A stretch of 32,725 bases of DNA from CAZKCI01 sp964551475. GTDB lineage: Bacteria; Auribacterota; Erginobacteria; Erginobacterales; CAZKCI01. Under the pieces are notes generated by a model. That model searched no databases. It was not told where the DNA came from and was given only the letters and a program-made list of their open reading frames with translations. Shown here in pieces: positions 9,021 to 16,979 of the stretch. Position 1 is the first letter of the stretch. Each line of letters begins with the position of its first letter. The stretch lies in contig CAZKCI010000052.1 in NCBI GenBank assembly GCA_964551475.1, positions 1 through 32,725 on the forward strand, read 5' to 3'. The translations under genes were made by a program, and so were the position numbers.

Positions 9021-9054
9021 ACGGGCTAAAGTGCAACGCTACGTGATATTCTTC

Positions 9055-9117
9055 TCTTCCCGACGACCTCGGTCAAGAAGATTTGCCCGAGAAGAACAAT
9101 CCCGCGCTCACCCCTGC
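9055..9117. repeat. Dispersed intergenic repeat family A, copy 2 (left half)
   Basis: It shares CCCGACGA...CGGTCAAGAA.ATTTGCC and AATCCCGC with the copy at 14611. The right inverted-repeat arm is missing, so this copy looks truncated. Confidence 0.6.
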
Positions 9118-9448
9118 TGTCTTCGACGCCGAAGAGACGCTTCTCCCCTGCCCTTCCTGCCCATCCTGCCTCGCCTGCTGGGCCGATTCTAAATACGCCA
9201 ATCCGCTTGGCCGCTTATCCGGGTCGGATTTTTTCTATATATCCGCGCTGGGCCGTAGTCAGGACAAGCTCCTTGACTCCGGATGGCAACTGTTCATTTT
9301 GCCATTTTCTTTCCGCGGCTACTGATCCGCCTGCGCTCTTCACCGCTTTCAGGGCATACAATGCCGATCCCAATGAATGGTCCGCCCTGTGAGCAGTCGG
9401 AAGGCCACTGGCTGAGCTGATAATGCTGGCCCTTTTTTAAAGGCCCGC
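9118..9448. other. Intergenic stretch with no supported gene
   Basis: A + strand frame of 80 codons covers 9083-9325, but it runs through repeat A, has no ribosome site and resembles nothing. A small ATCCG-GGT-CGGAT hairpin followed by TTTTTT (about 9216-9234) looks terminator-like for the + strand, without a gene to serve. A GGCCCTTTTTTAAAGGCC palindrome (9428-9445) directly follows the stop of the next minus-strand gene. Confidence 0.5.
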
Positions 9449-9775
9449 CTAGAATTTATCCGGCAGCTGGAAGTAATGATTGAGATTTTGAATGGATTTC
9501 TGAGTTGCTATAACCAAAAGCCAGGTGAGTATAAGAATGCCTATTGTCAGCCCAATTTTCCAGGATCGCGATGCTTGCGGGTGCCACCAGATTAGAGGCA
9601 ATGCCAGGGGGCCCACGCAGCACACAGCCAGAACAATAAAGGGCGTGCGAAAATACCATGGGAATATTTTCCCTGACACGGATGGCCGGGTGGTTACATC
9701 CAGGAATTCGCCACAGTGCTTACACTTGATCGCTTCGTCCTGGATCTCTTCGGCACAGAATGGGCACTTCTTCAT
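9449..9775 (-). CDS. Zinc-ribbon small membrane protein
   Basis: 108 residues. The N-terminus MKKCPFCAEEIQDEAIKCKH plus CGEFLD is a rubredoxin-like zinc ribbon (Cys4, Cys7, Cys18, Cys21). It is followed by two hydrophobic segments (about 43-62 and 70-90) predicted to span the membrane. Proteins of this type are common and mostly uncharacterised; the ribbon may bind a partner on the cytoplasmic side. The gene is visibly more AT-rich than its neighbours. It follows the TPR gene in the same direction, with a hairpin between them, and both lie between two copies of repeat B. This suggests joint acquisition or duplication. Confidence 0.8.
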   Translation of the reverse strand: MKKCPFCAEEIQDEAIKCKHCGEFLDVTTRPSVSGKIFPWYFRTPFIVLAVCCVGPLALPLIWWHPQASRSWKIGLTIGILILTWLLVIATQKSIQNLNHYFQLPDKF

Positions 9776-9805
9776 TACCTAGCTCTTGTGGTTATAGAAA
9801 TGACA

Positions 9806-9838
9806 AACCCGGCCGGATATCTCTGTCCGAGCCGGGTT
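9806..9838 (-). terminator. Hairpin terminator, shortened copy of repeat family B
   Basis: An AACCCGGC/GCCGGGTT stem with inner CGGA/TCCG pairs, and TTTGTCATTT after it on the minus strand. It lies 4 bp after the stop of the TPR gene and upstream of the zinc-ribbon gene. It shares the CCGGATATC core with the 80-bp copies at 8941 and 10580. Confidence 0.65.
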
Positions 9839-9842
9839 AGAT

Positions 9843-10499
9843 TCAGCCAACATTAGTTTTCGGGGTGAAGCCCAACGAGACCAGAGGGGGTGAGGGAGTA
9901 GGAGCGGGCTGGGCTGTCAGTTTCTCGATATGCTTTTTCGCCTCGGTCTCCCGCGATGACCCCTTGGGACAAACCTTCAAGTATTCCTCCCAGGTTTTTA
10001 CAGCTTCCACCTTCCGTTGGGCGCCCTCATAGGCCAGTGCCATATAGTATAGCGAGACATGCCTGTGATCCGGCCGGCAGTTTTTTATGGCGCGGGTCAA
10101 GTAATCAATCGCGCGCGAATAATCCTTCTCCTGCTCGAGATAGTATTGTCCGAGATAGCCGTGGCATTCCCCTAAGAGCGGCTGGCGAAAAGAGACCCGG
10201 ATGAACATCTCCCTGGCTTCGGCATATCGTCCTGCCCGGAACAGCTCTTGCGCCTTGAGATAAAGGGCTTTTGTTCTTTCATCCAGGTAGGCAACTCTTA
10301 CCGGCAAGTGCTTGGGCCCCTCGGAATCCAGCCTCATGTATCTCGCCCTTTCTATGGAATCTCGATTTTCTCTCTTCATATCCTCAAATTCACCGCGTGA
10401 AATTCTTTCGCTGGCGGAGTCAGCAGCCAGGTTTGCGCGCACCCAGATCAAGGAAAGAAAGGCGAATGCTGCAAATAAGCAGGCCGGGCGTATGTTCAT
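9843..10499 (-). CDS. Exported TPR-repeat protein
   Basis: 218 residues from the ATG at 10499. A TTG 24 bp further upstream is possible but gives a charged extension ahead of the signal peptide. The N-terminus MNIRPACLFAAFAFLSLIWV, then RANLAA, is a Sec signal. After a charged helical stretch come tetratricopeptide-like units (about residues 78-190): ALYLKAQELFRAGRYAEARE, CHGYLGQYYLEQEKDYSRAI and SLYYMALAYEGAQRKVEAVK. The tail is Pro-rich (AQPAPTPSPPLVS). It is probably a periplasmic scaffold; partners are unknown. Base composition is lower in GC than the flanking propeller genes. Confidence 0.8.
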   Translation of the reverse strand: MNIRPACLFAAFAFLSLIWVRANLAADSASERISRGEFEDMKRENRDSIERARYMRLDSEGPKHLPVRVAYLDERTKALYLKAQELFRAGRYAEAREMFIRVSFRQPLLGECHGYLGQYYLEQEKDYSRAIDYLTRAIKNCRPDHRHVSLYYMALAYEGAQRKVEAVKTWEEYLKVCPKGSSRETEAKKHIEKLTAQPAPTPSPPLVSLGFTPKTNVG

Positions 10500-10579
10500 C
10501 TCGCGTCTCTCAGGCAGCAGCAACCCAACCGCGCTGTTTCAGTATATGCCTCGATAATCTCGTTATCCATTGAGATAAA

Positions 10580-10659
10580 GCCCGGTCGGATATCGCTATC
10601 CGAGTCGGGTCAGTCTTGCCTAACCTCATGTCCCCAGTCTGTCCTCACTGCGCCTCTCG
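10580..10659. repeat. Intergenic repeat family B, copy 3 (80 bp, contains a hairpin)
   Basis: Same length and order of blocks as 8941-9020. On the minus strand the hairpin (CCCG..CGGATA paired with TATCCG..CGGG) is followed by TTTATCTC. It lies downstream of the double-SBBP gene, so it may terminate it. The two 80-bp copies are in direct orientation around two small AT-richer genes. Confidence 0.7.
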
Positions 10660-10725
10660 CCTTGTGCCGGATACGTGCATTAACTTGATCCGAACCGAAT
10701 TTGTCGTTTTTCTCCTCTCTGAAGG

Positions 10726-13700
10726 TCAATCGCAGATCCATTCGATTTTAGTGATAAACAGGTCGCTCGGGGGAATTCCGTCTTCCTCGAGACCCGGTTG
10801 ATAGGGATTCCTGGTAGGGAAATCGGGGGACACCGTGTATCCCCCGACGTACGCGTCGTGGTCGGTCCCCACGGCGACGCAATAACCGCAGTCACCCGAA
10901 TTGCCTCCCAGGTATGTCGAGGAGAGTAGCGCAGGATACCCCCGGTTCAGCTTGGCGACAAAAGCATCTCTCCAACCCGACAATTGAGATTGGAAGGGCT
11001 CGCGCAGCGGAAAATCAGACGACTGAGTCCATCCGGCAATGAATGTACAACCGGTTGAATCAAAATCAACAGCCCATCCCTCATCGGATTTGCTCCCCCC
11101 CAGGTACGTCGACCACACGAGGGATTCACCGGAGGAAGATATTTTGCCGATGAAGGCATCGTAACTTCCACCGTTGCTCGCCTGACAGGCATCGAGCACG
11201 GGGAAATCAGCGGATATTGTCCTTCCCGTGACGTAGGCGGATGCATCCGTGTCCACGGAAATGCCATGGCCTTCCTCTTGAGCGCTCCCTCCCAAGTACG
11301 TTGAATATGCCAGGGAAGAGCCGGTAGAGGAAATTTTGGTGACGAACGCCTCGTACGAAGCCGCATTGCTTGGCTGGAACGGATTTCGGGTGGGGAAGTC
11401 GCTCGAGTTCGTGACCCCGGTTACATATGCGCTGCCCAGCATGTCGATGTCTATGCCGTAGGCTTCTTCGAGTCCGCTTCCCCCCAGGAAGGTCGAGTAA
11501 GACAAGCCCGAGCCGGATGAGGATAATCTGGCGACGAAGGCGTCGCGACTGCCGCTCAGGCTTTGCTGGTAGGGGTTTACGGTGGGGAATTGCGTTGATG
11601 CGGTCCAGCCTGCTACATAAGCGCAACCGTGCGAATCGACGGCGATGCCCGAGCCGTTGTCGGAACCGTCTCCGCCCAGATACGTCGAGAACAGGAGCGC
11701 CGAACCGGAAGAACTGAATTTTAATGCAAAAGCATTTGTTGTCCCGCTCTGGCTCGGCTGATAAGGATTCACCATGGGGAAATTCTGAGAACTCGTGTAT
11801 CCGGCGAGATAAGCGCAGCGATTCGAATCCAGGGCTATGCCTTTAGCCACGTCCGCCGAGCTGCCGCCGAGTTGAGTGGAATAAATGAGCAAACTTCCGC
11901 TCGGGGAAAATTTAGCGACTACGGCGTCAGCCGCGCCGGCGTTGAGGTGTTGGTATGCATCCTCCCAGCCCGGGAACCAGGTGGAAGAGCTGTAACCGGC
12001 GATATATGCGCACCCTTCCGAATCCACCGCGATCGCCCAGCCTTCATCCGCGCCGTCGCCCCCCAGATAGGTGGAATAATCGAGTTCGAGATTGCAATGA
12101 GGAGGGGAGGCGGTAGGGGAAGGAGTGGGCGTGCGATAGCCGAACGGCGTGGTGGATGGGGTGGGGGAGGGAGTGGGCGTCCTATAACCCTCTGGAGTTG
12201 GCGTAGGCGTCATGGTGGCGGTAGGCGTCGCTGTCGGCGAGGACGTGGGGGAGGGGGTGATCGGTGTCGGCGTCGGCGTCCGGGAGGGGGAGGGGACCGG
12301 CGTCGCGCTCGGGACCGGCGTGGGCGTGGGGGTGACCGGATTGCAGAGCGGGCCGGAGACGGGGATATCCCCCGGCTGGCCGAAGTAGAAGCGGCTCAGG
12401 TCCCGGAACCCCCACAGCCCGCTGGCGGCCCGGAAGACCGCGCAGTCCTCCCGGCCGTTTCCGTCGTAATCGGCGGGGACGGGCCGGTCGGACAAGGAGC
12501 CGAAATATATCCTCGTCCAGTTGCGGATGGCCCACAGCCCCGCGTTCTCCCGGAAGACGGCGGCATCGGCGACGGGCCCCCGCCGGAACCCTCCGACGGC
12601 CGGCGTGTCCGCCGACCCGCCGAAATAGAACCGGGTGCTTCCCCAGACCGCCCACATCCCCGACGACGGCCGGAACAGCCCCGGGAGTTTCACCCTGCCC
12701 TCTTCGTAGTACCCGGGAACGGGAATGTCCCCGGTCTGGCCGAAGTAGAATCGGCTGAGGCCCCGGACCGACCACAATCCTGACGACGGCCGGAACAGCC
12801 CCGCCCGGCAGGTCCCGTCGCCGCCGTAGTCTCCGGGGACGGGGAAGTCGGAGGACCCGCCGAGGTAGAAGCGGGTGACGCCCCGGACCGTCCACATCGA
12901 CGATGAGGGCCGGAAGAGGGTGAAGTCGCTCGTCCCGTCGCCGTCGTAGTCGCCGCAGGCGGGGATGTCCCCGTGCGACCCCAGGTACACCCGCGTGGAG
13001 TCCTTCACCGCCCAGAGGGAGAGGGAGGGGCGGAAGAGGGCGATGTCGCTCGTCCCGTCGCCGTCGTAATCCCCCGAGTCCATGACGCAGTACTCCACGT
13101 CCGGGAAGTATTTCAGCCGGAAGAGGAAAGCAGCTCTGGATCCGGTCAGATTCGCCTGGTAGGGGTTCTTGACGGGGAAAAATTCGTCGTCGGTCTCTCC
13201 CGTCACGTACGCCCGGCCCTCCGAATCCACGGCGATTCCCCTCCCCCACTCCTCCCTCATCTCCCCCACGTAGGTCGAATAGACGAGGCGGGAACCGCAG
13301 GAGGCGAACCTGCTGACAAACACGTTCCACCCGCTCTGATCGAACGGTTGATAGTATTGATAGGCCGCTATGGCGGGGAAGTCGTCGGAGGAAGTGTCCC
13401 CCGTGACATAGACGTCGCCCCCGGAGCCGAGCGCCACGTCGCGGCCATACTCGTAGGCCGTACCCCCCAGGTAGGTGGAGAAGATTAGGGCCGAGCCGGC
13501 CGGGGAAATCTCGCTGACGAAAGCGTCGTATTGATACCCCCCCGCATAGCTCGGCTGGTAGGCGTTGGCGGTGGGGAAATCGAGCGAGAAGGTGTAGCCC
13601 GCGACATACGCCCGGCCGTCCGGACTCACCTCGATCCCCGAGGCGCGGTCCTCCTCCGCCCCCCCGAGATAGGTGGAGTACATCAATGCGCTTCCGGAAG

Positions 13701-14538
13701 ACGCGAAAAGGGTGACGAAGGCATCGTGCCAGCCCCCTCCGTAACTCGTCTGGTAGGCCTCCCGGGTGGGGAAATCAGGCGAAGCCGTTATGCCCGTCAC
13801 GTAGCACTGGCCCACCGCGTCGAGGCCGATGTCGGCCCCCTTGTCCTCGCCGACTCCCCCCAGATAGGTCGAGTAGATCAGGGAGGAGCCGAAGTATGCG
13901 ACCTTGACGACGACGGCATCGACCTCGGATTTCAGGTTAACCTGGTAGGCATTAAGGACGGGGAAATCATAGGAAGACGTGTAGCCGACGACGTGGGCCT
14001 GCCGCTCCGCATCGAGAGCGATCCCGCATCCGTAGTCCGGGCGACACCCTCCCAGGTAGGAGGAATAGATGAGGGCGGACCCCAGGGAGGAGAGCTTGCT
14101 GATGAAGATGTCGCGCGGTCCGCCGACATATGACGATTGAAAGGGCTGCCGGAGGGGGAAGTCGTCGGATTGGGTGTTCCCCGTGATATAGGCCCATTGG
14201 TAGCTATCGACGGCGATGGCGACTCCCTCGTCGTAGTTGCTCCCCCCCAGGTACGTTGAATAGAGGAGCGCCGATCCGGATGAGGAGAACTTGCTGACGA
14301 AGACGTCGGTATCGCCCGTCTTGCTGGCTTGATAGGGATTTACCGTAGGGAAGCTCATCGAAGACGTGTAGCCGACGACATAGGCGTGATACGCTGAATC
14401 GATAGCCACCCGTTCACCTTGGGAACCCGATCCCCCCAGGAATGTCGAATAATCAAGATCCAATGATTGCGCTGGAATATATATGGGAACGGCGCAAAGC
14501 ATCAGGGTTGCAATACCGAATATTCTGATCGTTTTCAT
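10726..14538 (-). CDS. Large secreted propeller protein: seven SBBP, six FG-GAP, Pro/Thr linker, seven SBBP
   Basis: 1270 residues. Signal peptide MKTIRIFGIATLMLCAVPIY, then IPAQS. Residues about 28-520 hold seven SBBP repeats (YSTYLGGS...GIAVDS..YVTGYTSS.DFPT.N.YQ), then six FG-GAP-like repeats (about 525-770), a Pro/Thr linker (about 775-860) and a second set of exactly seven SBBP repeats to the C-terminus. Both SBBP sets open alike (SLDLDYSTFLGG and NLELDYSTYLGG), so one set may be a duplicate. FG-GAP repeats 4 and 5 have lost their acidic Ca-loop residues (GYYEEGRVKLPG, GGFRRGPVAD). The second SBBP set looks less GC-rich than the FG-GAP block. The predicted architecture is three propellers in one chain; role unknown, probably structural or adhesive. 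Confidence 0.85.
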   Translation of the reverse strand: MKTIRIFGIATLMLCAVPIYIPAQSLDLDYSTFLGGSGSQGERVAIDSAYHAYVVGYTSSMSFPTVNPYQASKTGDTDVFVSKFSSSGSALLYSTYLGGSNYDEGVAIAVDSYQWAYITGNTQSDDFPLRQPFQSSYVGGPRDIFISKLSSLGSALIYSSYLGGCRPDYGCGIALDAERQAHVVGYTSSYDFPVLNAYQVNLKSEVDAVVVKVAYFGSSLIYSTYLGGVGEDKGADIGLDAVGQCYVTGITASPDFPTREAYQTSYGGGWHDAFVTLFASSGSALMYSTYLGGAEEDRASGIEVSPDGRAYVAGYTFSLDFPTANAYQPSYAGGYQYDAFVSEISPAGSALIFSTYLGGTAYEYGRDVALGSGGDVYVTGDTSSDDFPAIAAYQYYQPFDQSGWNVFVSRFASCGSRLVYSTYVGEMREEWGRGIAVDSEGRAYVTGETDDEFFPVKNPYQANLTGSRAAFLFRLKYFPDVEYCVMDSGDYDGDGTSDIALFRPSLSLWAVKDSTRVYLGSHGDIPACGDYDGDGTSDFTLFRPSSSMWTVRGVTRFYLGGSSDFPVPGDYGGDGTCRAGLFRPSSGLWSVRGLSRFYFGQTGDIPVPGYYEEGRVKLPGLFRPSSGMWAVWGSTRFYFGGSADTPAVGGFRRGPVADAAVFRENAGLWAIRNWTRIYFGSLSDRPVPADYDGNGREDCAVFRAASGLWGFRDLSRFYFGQPGDIPVSGPLCNPVTPTPTPVPSATPVPSPSRTPTPTPITPSPTSSPTATPTATMTPTPTPEGYRTPTPSPTPSTTPFGYRTPTPSPTASPPHCNLELDYSTYLGGDGADEGWAIAVDSEGCAYIAGYSSSTWFPGWEDAYQHLNAGAADAVVAKFSPSGSLLIYSTQLGGSSADVAKGIALDSNRCAYLAGYTSSQNFPMVNPYQPSQSGTTNAFALKFSSSGSALLFSTYLGGDGSDNGSGIAVDSHGCAYVAGWTASTQFPTVNPYQQSLSGSRDAFVARLSSSGSGLSYSTFLGGSGLEEAYGIDIDMLGSAYVTGVTNSSDFPTRNPFQPSNAASYEAFVTKISSTGSSLAYSTYLGGSAQEEGHGISVDTDASAYVTGRTISADFPVLDACQASNGGSYDAFIGKISSSGESLVWSTYLGGSKSDEGWAVDFDSTGCTFIAGWTQSSDFPLREPFQSQLSGWRDAFVAKLNRGYPALLSSTYLGGNSGDCGYCVAVGTDHDAYVGGYTVSPDFPTRNPYQPGLEEDGIPPSDLFITKIEWICD

Positions 14539-14610
14539 ATATCCCGGTCCCCCCCCGAAAACGGCGAGAGGGTAGGCGGTTTCAGTGTGAACCTCTGATT
14601 ACTATTCTTG

Positions 14611-14696
14611 TCTCCCCGACGAAGCCGGTCAAGAATATTTGCCAAAAGAGCCATCCCGCTCTCGCCCAGGCGTGACCAGTCCGGGCAGTGCGGGAT
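14611..14696. repeat. Dispersed intergenic repeat family A, copy 3
   Basis: The clearest copy: CCCCGACGAAGCCGGTCAAG, AATATTTGCC, then ATCCCGC..CGCCCAGG, CGTGACCAGTCCGGGC and TGCGGGAT. The ends form an ATCCCG/CGGGAT inverted repeat. The right half is nearly identical to that at 26246-26275. Confidence 0.65.
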
Positions 14697-14709
14697 AAAA
14701 AGCGGAAAA

Positions 14710-14741
14710 GGGCGGCTCCCCCATCGCTGAGGAAACCGCCC
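14710..14741 (-). terminator. GGCGG-type intrinsic terminator
   Basis: On the minus strand, GGGCGG...CCGCCC arms enclose a CCTC/GGGG inner stem and are followed by TTTTCCGCTTTTT. It lies 36 bp after the stop of the YwqK-like pseudogene. The shared CCATCGCTG loop region is also found in the hairpin at 24511-24540. Confidence 0.7.
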
Positions 14742-14776
14742 GTTCTCACCAGCCGCCCCGTTTGAGTCTTATCATA

Positions 14777-15052
14777 TCAGGCCGGCTTGAGCTGGCTCCC
14801 GTTCCTGTCCCATTCCACCCGGCTTACTTCAGCTCCATCACGGTACTCTATCTCTATCCCCTTCTGCCCGTTCTCGTACCAGGTCGTCGATTTCCCGTTC
14901 AGCTCGCCGTCCCGGAGTGTGACTTCCGAAGCCTGCTGTCCGTTCTGATAACGCGAGATCATCGTTCCCGTGAACGGCTGGTCGGAGTCTTTTTCATAGG
15001 ACAGTCAGCCCCGCTCGACTATTTGGCTCGCGTCCCTCACCTTCTCCTTCAT
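14777..15052 (-). pseudogene. YwqK/MORN-like protein, interrupted by an in-frame TGA
   Basis: An ATG at 15052 opens a frame reading MKEKVRDASQIVERG, then TGA (15005-15007), then in the same frame LSYEKDSDQPFTGTMISRY and on to NGSQLKPA and TAA, 92 codons in all. VERxGLxYEKDSDxPFTG is continuous in intact members of this family (often labelled YwqK antitoxin or MORN repeat), so the stop interrupts a real gene. The later repeats (WYENGQKGIEIEYRDG) are intact. A shorter 61-residue product from the ATG at 14962 is possible. The start codon is 2 bases after the stop of the ArnT-like gene. A sequencing error is an alternative, but no TGA recoding is seen elsewhere. Confidence 0.65.
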
Positions 15053-15054
15053 GC

Positions 15055-16809
15055 TCACCCTCGTGGCCGAGTCGAGAGAATGAGATCCCCCGCTCTTCGC
15101 TCCGGGCGATGACGCACCGTTCCCCTTTTCCCCCGAACCCGGGCCAGGTAAAAAAAGCCGTTATCCCAGACCAGGTTCACCTCGCGGGCTTTCCTCTTGA
15201 GCTCAGCGAAACGATCCTTCCCGGCGACGGAGACGAGGAGGGTTTCCCCGCTATCCAAGAGGCAGTTGAAATCGGGGAGCTCCAAGAAATACTTCTCCCG
15301 CTCCTCCCGCGGAAGCTCGGCGATCCCGAATTTCAATTCCCCGAAATCGTTCACCACCGCCGAGCGGCGGTGGAGGTAAAAATCGATCCCGTAGTAGCAC
15401 ATGCGGTATTGATACAACATCTCCCCCTCGGCCCAGTAACGGCGCAGCGCCTCGACCAGGAGTTCGGAGGATCGGTAGGGAGCGAGAAAATCGGCCGCGG
15501 GGAAGGATATCCCCCCCAGAAGCGCAGCCGCGAGGCCGTAGGTGGTGAAGAAGCGGGACCAGCCCCATCTCTTACGGGCAAACTCGGGAAGAAAAACCAG
15601 TCCCGCCAGGACGACGATGGCGAGCAAGGGATAAAATATCCAGCGGTCGGAGATCATAATAATCAGATCGCCCCCTAACTGCCGCCCCCTGGCCCAGAGA
15701 GGGAAGAGGAAGGCGGCGGTCAGGAGAACGGACTGGAGGACGATCGGTCCGTTGTGCAGGATCCGTTTCCCCAAGGGAGACGGGGATACCGCCGGTTCCC
15801 GATCGAAACGTCGGAAAACCTCGGCGGCATACACGGCCAGGGGGAGAAAGAGGGGGAGGATGTAGGTGACAAGCTTGCTGGTGGAGAGGGAGAAGAAGAT
15901 GAAAACAAAGAGAATCCAGACCAGGAGAAAGGAACGGACGGGACGGGGGAAAAGAGGCTCGGATCGCCCCCCCCGCTCCCGCACCGCCCGGAGGAAGAAG
16001 GCCGACCAGGGGATGGTCCCCCAGAGAAGGACCGGAAGGTAGGAAAGCTTGCCATAGACGCGGCCGTGATCCTCGCCGGTATATCTACCGAAATGCTCAT
16101 AGATCAAAAAGAAGTAGAGGAAATCGGGATGGCGGGAGTGGGCGAGATAGACCCAGGGGAGCGCGACGGCGAGAAGCACGGCGAAACCGACCGGAGAAAA
16201 GAGGGAGAAGACCGCCCGCCAGCGGCGTTCGACCAAAAGCCAGATGGCGAGGATCGCGAACGGGAAGACGACACCGATCAGCCCCTTGGCGAGAAAGGCC
16301 AGGGCCGAGAAGAGGTAGAGGGCGTAAAGGCGGAGGCGGCCCCCCGCCTCGAGAAAGCGGTAGCCCGACCAGACGGCGAGCGAGAGAAATAAGGAGACCG
16401 GGAGGTCGAGGACGACGGTCTGCCCGAGGATGAAGACCAGGAGAAAGGTCGAGAAAAGGGCGGCGGCATAGAGCCCCAGCCTTTCATCCTGGAGACCGCG
16501 CCCCACGCGGTAGGCGAGGATGATCCAGGCCCAGGCGCAGAGGGCGATAAAAAGGCGGGCGGAGAACCTCCCCTCTCCGAGGAGCCGGTAGCTGAGCGCG
16601 GTGGCCCAGTAGACCAGCGGGGGTTTCTCGAAATAGGCGACGAACTGGAGGCGGGGTGTGACATAGTCCCCCGTCCGGTTCATCAGGCTCGGGATCTCGG
16701 CGTAGCGCCCCTCATCCGGCTCGGTCAGGGGCATCACCCAGAGAAAGGCGAAGTAGAGCAGGGCGGGGACGATGCCGAGAACACAGAATCTGGCTATGCG
16801 GGTCTCCAT
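15055..16809 (-). CDS. ArnT/PMT-family membrane glycosyltransferase
   Basis: 584 residues with about 11-12 hydrophobic segments. The N-terminal loop LTEPDEGRYAEIPSLM carries the Glu/Asp pair and the DEGRYAEI signature of ArnT-like (GT83) enzymes. These transfer sugars from polyprenyl-phosphate donors to lipid A or other periplasmic acceptors. PRLQFVAYFEKPPLVYWATA is also typical. The length is close to ArnT (about 550). The C-terminal 150 residues form a soluble domain (RMCYYGIDFYLHRRSAVVND, FGELKFGI). The true donor and acceptor cannot be told; no lipid A genes are nearby. The ATG at 16809 fits the start of the first membrane helix, but the ribosome site is weak. Confidence 0.85.
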   Translation of the reverse strand: METRIARFCVLGIVPALLYFAFLWVMPLTEPDEGRYAEIPSLMNRTGDYVTPRLQFVAYFEKPPLVYWATALSYRLLGEGRFSARLFIALCAWAWIILAYRVGRGLQDERLGLYAAALFSTFLLVFILGQTVVLDLPVSLFLSLAVWSGYRFLEAGGRLRLYALYLFSALAFLAKGLIGVVFPFAILAIWLLVERRWRAVFSLFSPVGFAVLLAVALPWVYLAHSRHPDFLYFFLIYEHFGRYTGEDHGRVYGKLSYLPVLLWGTIPWSAFFLRAVRERGGRSEPLFPRPVRSFLLVWILFVFIFFSLSTSKLVTYILPLFLPLAVYAAEVFRRFDREPAVSPSPLGKRILHNGPIVLQSVLLTAAFLFPLWARGRQLGGDLIIMISDRWIFYPLLAIVVLAGLVFLPEFARKRWGWSRFFTTYGLAAALLGGISFPAADFLAPYRSSELLVEALRRYWAEGEMLYQYRMCYYGIDFYLHRRSAVVNDFGELKFGIAELPREEREKYFLELPDFNCLLDSGETLLVSVAGKDRFAELKRKAREVNLVWDNGFFYLARVRGKRGTVRHRPERRAGDLILSTRPRG

Positions 16810-16913
16810 GGATATTGGGTCTCCCTATTCAGCCCTTTTCCCAAAGCCATGCTGCACGAGGGAAAGATCATCTTCCTGAATCAGGCCGATTCCCGAAGCG
16901 AATATAAGGAAAA

Positions 16914-16939
16914 GCCGCGGGCCCTTGCGGGCCCGCGGC
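16914..16939 (-). terminator. Intrinsic terminator after the minisatellite gene
   Basis: A perfect 11-bp GC stem (GCCGCGGGCCC with its complement) and a 4-base loop. On the minus strand it is followed by TTTTCCTTATATT. It lies 41 bp after the stop of the gene at 16980. Confidence 0.85.
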
Positions 16940-16979
16940 CAGTCTGCTTGGCTATTCACTATTCACCATTCACCAGCCA

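Noticed and set aside
9083..9325. 80-codon + strand ORF
   Set aside because: It begins inside repeat A, has no ribosome site and no similarity that I recognise.
15005..15007. TGA read as an amino acid (recoding)
   Set aside because: Several intact genes here end in TGA, and no selenocysteine element is seen; a pseudogene or read error is simpler.
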